From Streptomyces sp. NBC_01460 (lineage in GTDB: Bacteria; Actinomycetota; Actinomycetes; Streptomycetales; Streptomycetaceae): 64,000 nt of DNA. The translations under genes and the position numbers were made by a program. The notes beneath the pieces were generated by a model. It was given only the letters and a program-made list of their open reading frames with translations. It did not search any database and was not told where the DNA came from. The DNA is taken from positions 5,518,001 through 5,582,000 of the forward strand of contig NZ_CP109473.1 of assembly GCF_036227405.1 (NCBI RefSeq), written 5' to 3'. How positions within the stretch are numbered: the first letter of the stretch is position 1; every line of letters begins with the position of its first letter. Below are positions 19,572-27,683 of this stretch, in pieces.

Positions 19572-19888
19572 GCTGCGGAGAGCCGCACGAGACGGACTGC
19601 TCAGAGGTTCTCGACCATCTCTACGAGTTCCTCGACCACGAGATGCCCGAGGGCGACTTCACCAAGTTCGAGGTGCACTTCGAGGAGTGCTCCCCGTGCC
19701 TCGAGAAGTACGGCCTCGAGCAGGCCGTGAAGAAGCTGGTCAAGCGCTGCTGCGGCCAGGACGACGTCCCCGCCGACCTGCGCTCGAAGGTGATGGGACG
19801 GATCGACCTGATCCGTTCGGGGCAGGCCGTGCCCGAGCAGGACGTGGCCGTGGGCGGCGCCGACCGTCCGGCCGCCGCCGCCGAGTGA
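19568..19888 (+). CDS. rsrA: Redox-sensing zinc anti-sigma factor RsrA
   Basis: A 106-residue ZAS-type anti-sigma factor that holds SigR until disulfide formation expels zinc. The zinc/redox residues fall exactly where known in S. coelicolor RsrA: Cys11, His37, Cys41, Cys44 (HFEECSPC), with additional Cys3, Cys61 and Cys62. The ATGA overlap with sigR indicates translational coupling that balances sigma and anti-sigma. Confidence 0.96.
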   Translation: MSCGEPHETDCSEVLDHLYEFLDHEMPEGDFTKFEVHFEECSPCLEKYGLEQAVKKLVKRCCGQDDVPADLRSKVMGRIDLIRSGQAVPEQDVAVGGADRPAAAAE

Positions 19889-20031
19889 CGGTGCTCACCC
19901 CGCCGTACCCCGAGCGCTGAACCCCCGGTCGTGTCACCCGAATGTGCTAATCCGGCCCGTTCGGGCCCCGGCCGACCCCCCACTGACTAGCCTGGCGCCT
20001 CCATCGACCAGGCTGGGGGCGGGCGGTACGG

Positions 20032-21423
20032 GTGAGGGGCACACCGGGGGCGGCGCGCGTCCTCATCCTCTGCGCGGCGGTCTGCGCCGTACTGGGCGCG
20101 CTTCCCGCGCTGTCCCCGGGGGCCGCCACCCCGTGGGGCACGCTCGGTCTCCTGGCCGCGCTGCATCTCGCCTGTGAACTGCCGGGACGCTGCCGTGTCC
20201 TCGGCAGCTCCGTGCCGGTCAGCGCGGGATCCTTCTTCCCCCTGCTGCTGGCCGCCGCGTTCCTGCTGCCGCCGTCCGCCGCCGTTCTCGTCGCCGTACC
20301 CGGCGCACTCGCGGGCCGGGTGGAGAGGCCCCCCGCGACGGCCCGCCGTCTCTGGCGGGCCGCCCAGCTGGCACTGGCCGTCGGGGCCTCCTCATGGGTG
20401 TACGCCTTCCTGGGCGGCCCCGCCACCCTCGGAGGCCCCTCGGACGGAGGCGTTCCCCGTCTTCCGTACGCCCTCCTCCCGGCCTGCGCGACGGCGCTCG
20501 TCCTCAGCCTCGTGCTGGCCGCGCTGGACGGTGGCATCCTCGTCACGGCCGAGCGCGTGGCCGTCAGGCACGCCTGGCGCGGGCTGCCGGCCCGGTCGGT
20601 GGGGCCGCACCTGGTGCACGCGCTCGCGGGGCTGATGATGGCGGTCCTGTGGCGCAGTTCCTACGGCCCGCTGTCGGCACTGGTCGTCCTGCTGCCCATG
20701 TACATCTCCTGCTGGGTGTTCGCGCAGTACCACCGCCGGCACGCCGCCCACCGCGCCACGATCCGGGCACTCGTCCAGGCGGTCGACATCAAGGACGGCT
20801 ACACCCGGGGCCACAGCGAACGCGTGGGGCGCGCCTCCGAGCTGATCGCCCGTGAACTCGGCATGGAGGAGGACCGGATGGAGGCGCTCCGCTTCGCCGG
20901 CATCCTGCACGACGTCGGAAAGCTCGGAGTCCCGACGCGGGTCCTGCGCAAGGACGGGCCGCTCACACCCGATGAGCGCCGCGTGATCGAGCTGCACCCC
21001 GAGTACGGCCACGAGATCGTCCGGGGCATCGGCTTCCTGGACGAGGCCCGCGCGGCGATCCTGCACCACCACGAGCGGCTCGACGGCAGCGGCTATCCGT
21101 ACGGCCTCTCCGGTGACACGATCCCCGAGTTCGCCCGGGTCGTCGCCGTCGCGGACGCCTTCGACGCGATGACCTCCACGCGCTCCTACCGGCGCGGACG
21201 GCCCGTCCCCGCGGCCGTGGAGGAGCTGGAGCGCTGCGCGGGGAGCCAGTTCGACCCGCGTATGGTGCGGGCGCTGGCCCGCGCCCTGGACCGCCACGGC
21301 TGGTCCGCGGCCGCCAACACGGTCACCTCGGACGAGGAGCCGGCCGGACTGCCGAGACCGCGGGCGGGCGCACGGCCGCCCGCCACCGGGTCCCCGGACC
21401 GCCGACGGGGACGGCACCGGTGA
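20032..21423 (+). CDS. Membrane HD-GYP domain protein (candidate c-di-GMP phosphodiesterase)
   Basis: A 463-residue protein. The first 240 residues hold about six hydrophobic helices; the remainder is an HD-GYP domain with HSERVGRAS, GILHDVGKLGVP (HD metal site), HPEYGHEI and the HHHERLDGSGYPYG stretch that carries the GYP motif. HD-GYP enzymes hydrolyse c-di-GMP, controlling development in Streptomyces. The C-terminal 40 residues are disordered and Arg/Pro-rich. GTG 20032 is the first plausible start. It overlaps the next gene by four bases (GTGA). Confidence 0.88.
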   Translation: MRGTPGAARVLILCAAVCAVLGALPALSPGAATPWGTLGLLAALHLACELPGRCRVLGSSVPVSAGSFFPLLLAAAFLLPPSAAVLVAVPGALAGRVERPPATARRLWRAAQLALAVGASSWVYAFLGGPATLGGPSDGGVPRLPYALLPACATALVLSLVLAALDGGILVTAERVAVRHAWRGLPARSVGPHLVHALAGLMMAVLWRSSYGPLSALVVLLPMYISCWVFAQYHRRHAAHRATIRALVQAVDIKDGYTRGHSERVGRASELIARELGMEEDRMEALRFAGILHDVGKLGVPTRVLRKDGPLTPDERRVIELHPEYGHEIVRGIGFLDEARAAILHHHERLDGSGYPYGLSGDTIPEFARVVAVADAFDAMTSTRSYRRGRPVPAAVEELERCAGSQFDPRMVRALARALDRHGWSAAANTVTSDEEPAGLPRPRAGARPPATGSPDRRRGRHR

Positions 21424-22667
21424 CCCCGGGCCACCCGTCGCCGCCGGTCCTCGCGGTCCGTGGCGCCGCGCTGCTCCTCGCGCTCGTCGCGCTCGGACAC
21501 ACCCTGTGGAACGGCGTCGTCGAGCCGGGGCACGCCCTCGCCTTCGGGGTCCTGGTCGCCGTCGGCGAGCTGGCACGCTGGGGCGCCCTGCCCGAGGAGC
21601 GCGAGCCCGCGCCGCTGGGGGCAGCCGGAGCGCTCGCGTACGCGCTGCTCGGACGCAGCGCCGGTCAGGAGACGGCGCACGGTGTCCTCCAGGTGGTCAC
21701 CGTCGTCGTCGCGGCGCAGCTGCTGGCCTCCGTGCCGCACGTGGCGCGCGGCAGCGGCCCCGGGCCCGACCAGGCGGCCCGCCGCGTCCTGGCCGCGGCC
21801 TTCGCGGCTCTGTGCTTCCAGCCGCTCCACCACACGGGCCGGTCGGAGCGCTGGTTCGGCGAGGGGCCGTACTTCGCTCTCTTCCTGCTCCTGCTGCTGG
21901 CCCTGACCGCCCTGTGCGACGCCGTCCTCGCGGCGCTCACGGCGGGCACGTCCCGGCCGTACGGGCCTCAGCTCCGCGACGAGCTGCGCGCCCTCAGCGG
22001 CATCGGCTCGGCGGTCTGCGCGACCGGTGCCGTCATGGCGCTCGGGGTGGCCGTCGCGGGGCTCTGGGCACTGCCCGTGCTCTGCGTGCCGCTGCTGCTC
22101 ACCCAGGTGTCGTTCCGCCGGTACGCCGCCGTGCGTACGACCTACCGGCAGACCATCGCGTCGCTGGCCAGGTCCACGGAGATCGCCGGGTACACCCCGC
22201 ACGGCCATGCCCGCAGGGTGGCCGACCTCTCGACGGCCGTCGGGCGGGAGCTGGGGCTCGCCGGCCCCGAGCTGACCGTGCTGGAGTACGCGGCGCTGAT
22301 GCACGACATCGGCCAGCTCTCGCTCGTCGACCCGGTCGCCGACGGGGCGACCGCCGTCCTCCCGGCCGCCGAGCAGCGCCGGATCGCGCTGCTCGGCGGC
22401 GCGGTGGTCCGGCAGACGGGTGTGGATCCCGCGGTCGCGCTGGTGGTGGAGCAGCAGGCCGATCCGTACCGGGAACAGCAGACCGCCGCCAGGATCGTCC
22501 GTGCGGTGAACGCGTACGACGACCTGTGCGGGGAAGGCGTCAAAGGGCCCCTGGGGGCGCTGGAGCAGCTCAGGCTCGGCACCGGCCGCGACTACCAGCC
22601 GCAGGTGGTGGAGGCGCTGGCCAGAGTCCTGGCGCGGGGCGGTCTGACCCCGGTCGGGGCGGGGTAA
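21420..22667 (+). CDS. Membrane HD-domain protein lacking the GYP motif
   Basis: A 415-residue paralogue-like partner of the preceding gene, translationally coupled to it. The N-terminal half has several hydrophobic helices. The C-terminal HD domain keeps HARRVADLS and LMHDIGQLSLVDP but the region corresponding to HHE..DGSGYP is replaced by VVEQQADPYREQQTAAR, so the GYP signature and some metal ligands are missing. It may be catalytically weak or a regulatory partner of the intact HD-GYP protein. An alternative is a phosphohydrolase with another nucleotide substrate. Confidence 0.8.
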   Translation: MTPGHPSPPVLAVRGAALLLALVALGHTLWNGVVEPGHALAFGVLVAVGELARWGALPEEREPAPLGAAGALAYALLGRSAGQETAHGVLQVVTVVVAAQLLASVPHVARGSGPGPDQAARRVLAAAFAALCFQPLHHTGRSERWFGEGPYFALFLLLLLALTALCDAVLAALTAGTSRPYGPQLRDELRALSGIGSAVCATGAVMALGVAVAGLWALPVLCVPLLLTQVSFRRYAAVRTTYRQTIASLARSTEIAGYTPHGHARRVADLSTAVGRELGLAGPELTVLEYAALMHDIGQLSLVDPVADGATAVLPAAEQRRIALLGGAVVRQTGVDPAVALVVEQQADPYREQQTAARIVRAVNAYDDLCGEGVKGPLGALEQLRLGTGRDYQPQVVEALARVLARGGLTPVGAG

Positions 22668-22758
22668 CCCATGGGTAATGAGCGAGCGTCCGGCCGGGCA
22701 TGGTTGGATGCGAAGGAGAGCGGAAAACGAGGGTGTCCAGTCGGGACAGGCGGGAATC

Positions 22759-23751
22759 GTGAGGATCTTCGGGAAGGTACGGCATCGGCCGTCCGCCTCT
22801 TGGCGGCAGGCCACGGACCGCGCGTTCACGCTGATCGGCGACGGCCGGTACGAGGACGCGGGGGCGCTTCTGACGCGCGCGGCGGATCTGGAGCCCTGGC
22901 TCTCCGAGTCCTGGTTCAATCTGGCGCTGCTGCACAAGTTCCGGCACGACTGGGAACAGGCGAGGGCCGCGGGTCTGCGCGCCGTCGCCCTGCTCGACCG
23001 GGAGTCCGGAGCCCCGGACTGGTGGAACGTCGGGATCGCGGCCACCGCGCTCCAGGACTGGCCGCTGGCGCGCCGGGCCTGGCAGGCGTACGGGCTGAAG
23101 GTGCCGGGCAGCGGCCAGCACAACGCGGCGGCGAACAGCGAGCCCACGGGCATGGAGCTGGGCAGCGCCGCCGTGCGGCTCTCGCCCGAGGGCGAGGCCG
23201 AGGTGGTCTGGGGCCGCAGGCTGGATCCGGCACGGTTGGAGGTGCTGTCGATCCCGCTGCCGTCGTCCGGCCGGCGCTGGGGCGAGGTCGTCCTGCACGA
23301 CGGGGTGCCGAACGGTGAGCGGGTCACCGCCGCCGGGCCGTCCTACCCGGTCTTCGACGAGATCGAGCTGTGGGCCCCCTCTCCCGTCCCGACCTGGGTG
23401 GTGCTCCTGGAGGCCGCGACCGAGGCCGACCGGGACGCGCTGGAGCGGCTCGCCTCCGACGCCGGGTTCGCCGCCGAGGACTGGTCGTCCTCCGTGCGGC
23501 TGCTCTGCCGCGCCTGTTCGGAGAGCCGGATGGAGAGCGACGAGGGCGACGGCGAGCACCTGGACCCGCACGACCACAGCGAGCCGGGCCACCCGGGCCC
23601 CCTCGGCCACCGCACCGCGGGCGACCTCTGGGTGCCGGAGCGTGAGTGCGGCATAGCGGCCCCCGCCGGGCTGGTGCGCGGACTGCTGGACGGCTGGGTC
23701 GCGGACAGCCCGGACAGCCGCGAGTGGCGGGATCTGGAAGAAGTCTGCTGA
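22759..23751 (+). CDS. TPR-containing protein
   Basis: A 330-residue soluble protein. Residues 15-110 form two to three TPR-like helical pairs ([29 protein letters not shown] pattern and a following [10 protein letters not shown] pair). The middle segment [26 protein letters not shown] and the His-rich loop near residue 265 ([12 protein letters not shown]) are unusual; the C-terminal part has two Cys (LLCRAC). I know it as a conserved Streptomyces hypothetical. GTG 22759 is chosen; upstream codons in the open frame look non-coding. It precedes def by 80 bases on the same strand. Confidence 0.75.
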   Translation: MRIFGKVRHRPSASWRQATDRAFTLIGDGRYEDAGALLTRAADLEPWLSESWFNLALLHKFRHDWEQARAAGLRAVALLDRESGAPDWWNVGIAATALQDWPLARRAWQAYGLKVPGSGQHNAAANSEPTGMELGSAAVRLSPEGEAEVVWGRRLDPARLEVLSIPLPSSGRRWGEVVLHDGVPNGERVTAAGPSYPVFDEIELWAPSPVPTWVVLLEAATEADRDALERLASDAGFAAEDWSSSVRLLCRACSESRMESDEGDGEHLDPHDHSEPGHPGPLGHRTAGDLWVPERECGIAAPAGLVRGLLDGWVADSPDSREWRDLEEVC

Positions 23752-23831
23752 CCGGTGCCCGTAGGCTGTACGGGCACCGATGCGGGTGCGGGTACTCACG
23801 GGTTCAGGTTGCAGGAAGGCGTACGGCGGAC

Positions 23832-24470
23832 ATGTCGCAGCAGGAGACGGACCAGCAGGCCGGTGTGGACGACGAGGGATTCCTCGTGGACACCGAGGAC
23901 TGCGAGGCGCGCGAGGCGGCGCACCGCGAGCGCGGCACCTCCCGCCCGATCACGGTGGTCGGCAACCCGGTCCTGCACAAGGAGTGCAGCGACGTCACGG
24001 AGTTCGACGACGAGCTCGCGCAGCTGATCGACGACATGTTCGCCAGTCAGCGGACGGCGGAGGGCGTGGGCCTGGCCGCCAACCAGATCGGTGTGAACCG
24101 CAAGGTCTTCGTCTACGACTGCCCGGACGACGACGGGGTGCGGCACGTCGGCGCCATCTGCAACCCGGTGCTGGAGGACCTCGCGCCGGAGCAGCGCAAC
24201 CTCGACGACTCCAACGAGGGCTGCCTCTCCGTGCCCACGGCGTACGCCGCGCTCGCGCGTCCCGACTACGCGGTCGTGCGCGGTCAGGACGCCCAGGGCA
24301 ACGCGGTGAAGGTGCGGGGCAGCGGCTACTTCGCGCGCTGCCTCCAGCACGAGACGGACCACCTGTACGGCTACCTGTACATCGACCGGCTCTCGAAGCG
24401 TGACCGCAAGGACGCGCTGAAGCAGATGGCGGAGGGCACCCCGCGCTACGAGGTCGTTCCGAACGACTGA
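23832..24470 (+). CDS. def: Peptide deformylase
   Basis: Removes the N-formyl group from nascent proteins. The 212-residue enzyme has the three deformylase motifs: [17 protein letters not shown] (Cys metal ligand), and QHETDHLYG (HExxH ligands). The N-terminal 40 residues, acidic and Gln/Glu/Asp-rich, extend beyond the fold; this is common in actinobacterial forms. ATG 23832 is preceded by a GGCGGAC stretch only, so the start is moderately certain. A perfect 17-bp hairpin terminator follows. Confidence 0.95.
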   Translation: MSQQETDQQAGVDDEGFLVDTEDCEAREAAHRERGTSRPITVVGNPVLHKECSDVTEFDDELAQLIDDMFASQRTAEGVGLAANQIGVNRKVFVYDCPDDDGVRHVGAICNPVLEDLAPEQRNLDDSNEGCLSVPTAYAALARPDYAVVRGQDAQGNAVKVRGSGYFARCLQHETDHLYGYLYIDRLSKRDRKDALKQMAEGTPRYEVVPND

Positions 24471-24478
24471 TCGCCTCC

Positions 24479-24515
24479 GGAGAGGGGGCCCCGCCGACGG
24501 CGGGGCCCCCTCTCC
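24479..24515 (+). terminator. Terminator after def
   Basis: Perfect inverted repeat with 17-bp arms (24479-24495 and 24499-24515) and a GAC loop, nine bases after the def stop. GC-rich without a T-tract, as is common in Streptomyces. Confidence 0.85.
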
Positions 24516-24637
24516 GTGTCCGCAGGGGCACGGGGCGCCGACCGGTGTTCTCCCGGGCGTGGTTGACGCGCGTCGACCCGTCCGACAGGCTCACCCTCAC
24601 ACCGCTCCACCACGCCTCACCGTGCAGGGAGAACCCC

Positions 24638-25375
24638 ATGATCAGACGCACCGCACATCTGCTGCTCGGCCTTGTCATGACCATGGCTTTTGCGATCGGC
24701 GGGGCCGTCGTCACGGCCGGCACCGCGCAGGCCGACGGTTGTTACACCTGGACGCGCACCCTGTCCCCGGGCGCCACGGGCAACGATGTCACCCAGCTCC
24801 AGATCCGGGTGGCGGGCTACCCGGGATACAACTCGGTGCTGGCCGTCGACGGCTCGTACGGCCCCGCCACGACGGCGGCGGTCAAGCGCTTCCAGTCCGC
24901 GTACGGCCTCGCCGCGGACGGTGTCGCCGGACCTGCCACACAGTCCAAGCTGTACGCGCTCCAGGACGACGACTGCACCCCCATCCACTTCACGTACCCC
25001 GAGCTCAACACGTGCAACAGCACCTGGGCGGGCGGGGCGGTCGCTGCGGGAACGGCCAAGGCCAACGCGCTGAGCAGCATGTGGAAGCTGGAGGCCCTGC
25101 GGCACGCGCTCGGTGACCAGTCGATCCGTGTCACCAGCGGCTTCCGCTCCACCTCCTGCAACTCGGCGGTCGGCGGAGCGACGAACAGCCGCCATCTGTA
25201 CGGCGACGCCGTCGACCTCGGCTCCGGTCCGCACTCGCTCTGCACCATCGCCAAGCAGGCCCGCAACCACGGCTTCAACGGCATCCTCGGCCCGGGGTAC
25301 GCGGGCCACAGCGACCACATCCACGTGAACCAGGGGCCGAGCCACTTCTGGTCGGCCTCCGGCTGCGGCATCTGA
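24638..25375 (+). CDS. Secreted zinc D-Ala-D-Ala carboxypeptidase (M15 family) with peptidoglycan-binding domain
   Basis: A 245-residue exported protein: signal peptide (residues 1-33, ending near GTAQADG), a PG_binding_1 domain (residues about 42-105, LQIRVAGYPGYNSVLAVDGSYGPAT pattern), then an M15 peptidase domain with zinc ligands in SRHLYGDAVDLG and HSDHIHV. Architecture and size match the Streptomyces albus G zinc D,D-carboxypeptidase, which trims peptidoglycan stem peptides. Six cysteines suggest disulfides. ATG 24638 follows CAGGGAGA. It is separated from def by a terminator, so it has its own promoter. Confidence 0.93.
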   Translation: MIRRTAHLLLGLVMTMAFAIGGAVVTAGTAQADGCYTWTRTLSPGATGNDVTQLQIRVAGYPGYNSVLAVDGSYGPATTAAVKRFQSAYGLAADGVAGPATQSKLYALQDDDCTPIHFTYPELNTCNSTWAGGAVAAGTAKANALSSMWKLEALRHALGDQSIRVTSGFRSTSCNSAVGGATNSRHLYGDAVDLGSGPHSLCTIAKQARNHGFNGILGPGYAGHSDHIHVNQGPSHFWSASGCGI

Positions 25376-25398
25376 CACCCGCCCCGGGGGTTCTCCGC

Positions 25399-26373
25399 TC
25401 AGGCCACCTCGGTCAGGTCGGAGGGCCCCCGGAAGGTGCGGCGGTACGCGTTCGGCGTCGTGCCCAGGGAGCGTACGAACTGGTGGCGCAGGGCCGCCGC
25501 GTTCCCGAAGCCGGTCCGTCCCGCGATCATGTCCATGGTCTCGTCCGAGGTCTCCAGCAGGTGCTGCGCCAGCAGGACGCGTTGCCGGAGCAGCCAGCGG
25601 TACGGCGTGGTCCCCGTCTCCTGCTGGAAACGGCGGGCGAAGGTCCGGGGCGACATGTGGGTGCGGTCGGCCAGCTGCTCGACGGTCAGCTCCTGGTCGA
25701 GGTGGTGCTCCATCCAGGCGAGGGTCTCGCCGACCGTGTCGCACCGGGTGCGCGGCAGCGGGCGCTTCACGTACTGCGCCTGGCCGCCGTCCCGGTGCGG
25801 GGGTACGACCATGCGGCGGGCGATGGCGTTGGCGACGGCGGGGCCGTGCGCCTGGCGGACCAGGTGCAGGGCGGCGTCGATGCCCGCGGCCGTCCCCGCC
25901 GAGGTGATGACCGGGCCCTCGTCCACGTACAGCACGTCCGGCTCCACCCGGGCCTCGGGATAGCGGCGGGCCAGCTCGTCGGCGTGCCGCCAGTGCGTGG
26001 TGCAGCGGCGGCCGTCCAGGAGCCCGGCGGCACCGAGGACGAAGGCGCCGGAGCAGACGCTCAGCACCCGCGCGCCGCGCGCCACGGTCCGCCGCAGGGC
26101 CGCGAGGACCTCCTCGGGGTACTCCCTGGCCACGAAACTGCCGCCGGCCGGGACGGCGACGAGGTCCGCCTCCTCCAGGCGGTCCAGCCCGTGCGGTGTG
26201 CTGATCGTGAATCCGGCATGGGTCCGCAGGGCCTGTCCCTCGGCGGAGACCACCGCGAAGTCCTGCACGGGCAGGCCTTCCTCGGACCGGTCGAGGCCGA
26301 ACACCTCGCACAGCACGCCGAGTTCGAACGGATGGACCTCGTCGAGGAGCAGAACGGCGACATTCTTCAGCAT
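25399..26373 (-). CDS. nrdS: AraC/GlxA-family regulator, NrdS
   Basis: A 324-residue regulator with an N-terminal DJ-1/PfpI-like domain (residues 1-180, including ARVLSVCSGAFVLGAAGLL with its nucleophile-elbow Cys) and a C-terminal pair of AraC helix-turn-helix motifs (LTVEQLADRTHMSPRTFARRF; AGRTGFGNAAALRHQFVRSLG). In S. coelicolor an AraC-like gene directly downstream of nrdAB is called nrdS and is part of the nrdABS operon. Here the order is kept, but a small opposite-strand gene occupies the nrdB-nrdS gap, so co-transcription is uncertain. The ribosome-binding site is weak. Confidence 0.85.
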   Translation of the reverse strand: MLKNVAVLLLDEVHPFELGVLCEVFGLDRSEEGLPVQDFAVVSAEGQALRTHAGFTISTPHGLDRLEEADLVAVPAGGSFVAREYPEEVLAALRRTVARGARVLSVCSGAFVLGAAGLLDGRRCTTHWRHADELARRYPEARVEPDVLYVDEGPVITSAGTAAGIDAALHLVRQAHGPAVANAIARRMVVPPHRDGGQAQYVKRPLPRTRCDTVGETLAWMEHHLDQELTVEQLADRTHMSPRTFARRFQQETGTTPYRWLLRQRVLLAQHLLETSDETMDMIAGRTGFGNAAALRHQFVRSLGTTPNAYRRTFRGPSDLTEVA

Positions 26374-26454
26374 GACGCCAGTGTGGCAGCAATTCGATGG
26401 TGTGTGACAGTCCTGCCACTGCCGGAATCCGGGCGCACGGACGACAGTGGAGCC

Positions 26455-26670
26455 ATGAACACATTCCTGAGCTACCTGGCCATAGCCGCACTTTTCGCCC
26501 TCGTCCTGCTGCCCGCCGTCCTCGGGTTCGCGCGGGAGCGCCGGATCGACCGCGAACTGCGGGAGGCACGACGGAACGGGGAAGCCGCCGCGCCCCCGGG
26601 AACGACCGGCGCCGCGCGGCCGGTCCCGGCCACGCGGCGCCCCCACCTCAGGTCGTGGGCGAGGGTCTAG
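26455..26670 (+). CDS. Small single-pass membrane protein between nrdB and nrdS
   Basis: A 71-residue protein with one hydrophobic helix (residues 5-24, LSYLAIAALFALVLLPAVLG) and a basic, Pro-rich tail. ATG 26455 follows GTGGAG. Its stop codon TAG shares a CTAG with the stop of nrdB on the other strand, so the two genes end exactly on each other. It is divergent from nrdS by 81 bases. Function is unknown; the coding call rests on codon bias, start context and the helix. Confidence 0.6.
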   Translation: MNTFLSYLAIAALFALVLLPAVLGFARERRIDRELREARRNGEAAAPPGTTGAARPVPATRRPHLRSWARV

Positions 26671-27683
26671 AAGTCGTCGTCGAAGCCGACGGACCCCTCC
26701 ACCGCCACCTGGTACGCGGAGGGGCGGCGCTCGAAGAAGTTCGTCAGCTCCTGCACCCCCTGGAGCTCCATGAAGGAGAACGGGTTCTCCGAACCGTAGA
26801 GCGGCGGGAATCCGAGGCGGGTGAGCCGCTGGTCGGCGACGCACTCCAGGTACTGGCGCATCGACTCGGTGTTCATGCCGGGCAGGCCCTCGCCGCACAG
26901 GTCGCGGCCGAACTGCAGCTCCGCCTCGACGGCCTCCTTCAGCATGTCGGTGACCTGCTGCTGGAGCTCGTCGTCGAAGAGGTCCGGCTCCTCCTTGCGG
27001 ACGGTGTCCACGACCTCGAAGGCGAAGTTCATGTGCATGGTCTCGTCACGGAACACCCAGTTGGTGCCCGTGGCGAGGCCGTGCAGCAGCCCGCGCGAGC
27101 GGAACCAGTAGACGTACGCGAACGCGCCGTAGAAGAACAGCCCCTCGATGCACGCGGCGAAGCAGATGAGGTTCAGCAGGAAGCGGCGGCGGTCGGCCTT
27201 CGTCTCCAGCCGCTCGATCTTCTCGACCGAGTCCATCCACCGGAAGCAGAACTGGGCCTTCTCGCGGATCGAGGGGATCTCCTCGACCGCGTCGAAGGCC
27301 GCCGCGCGGTCCTCCGGGTCGGGCAGGTAGGTGTCGAGCAGCGTCAGGTAGAACTGGACGTGCACGGCCTCCTCGAACAGCTGGCGCGACAGGTAGAGCC
27401 GCGCCTCGGGGGAGTTGATGTGCTTGTAGAGCGTCAGCACCAGGTTGTTGGAGACGATCGAGTCGCCCGTCGCGAAGAAGGCGACGAGCCGGCCGATCAT
27501 GTGCTGCTCACCGGGCGAGAGCTTGGCGAGGTCGGAGACGTCGGAGTGGAGATCGACCTCCTCCACCGTCCAGGTGTTCTTGATCGCGTCCCGGTACCGC
27601 TCGTAGAAGTCCGGGTAGCGCATGGGACGCAGGGTCAGTTCGAAGCCCGGGTCGAGCAGGTTCTTGTTCTCGTTGGTGCTCAT
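26667..27683 (-). CDS. nrdB: Class Ia ribonucleotide reductase small subunit
   Basis: The 338-residue R2 subunit carries the diiron-tyrosyl radical cofactor for oxygen-dependent deoxyribonucleotide synthesis. Ligands are readable: Asp74 (FATGDS), Glu105 and His108 (FEEAVHVQFY) with the radical Tyr112 four residues after the His, then EGLFFYGAF and RDETMHMNF for the remaining Glu/His. The radical tyrosine is present, so this is a tyrosyl-radical rather than a Phe-type enzyme. The start overlaps the nrdA stop by one base (TAATG), ensuring coupled translation. Confidence 0.96.
   Translation of the reverse strand: MSTNENKNLLDPGFELTLRPMRYPDFYERYRDAIKNTWTVEEVDLHSDVSDLAKLSPGEQHMIGRLVAFFATGDSIVSNNLVLTLYKHINSPEARLYLSRQLFEEAVHVQFYLTLLDTYLPDPEDRAAAFDAVEEIPSIREKAQFCFRWMDSVEKIERLETKADRRRFLLNLICFAACIEGLFFYGAFAYVYWFRSRGLLHGLATGTNWVFRDETMHMNFAFEVVDTVRKEEPDLFDDELQQQVTDMLKEAVEAELQFGRDLCGEGLPGMNTESMRQYLECVADQRLTRLGFPPLYGSENPFSFMELQGVQELTNFFERRPSAYQVAVEGSVGFDDDF

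Noticed and set aside
22752..22780. GGGAAT sequence just before the TPR gene as another SigR promoter
   Set aside because: No GTT at 18 or 19 bases downstream, and it lies at the start codon.
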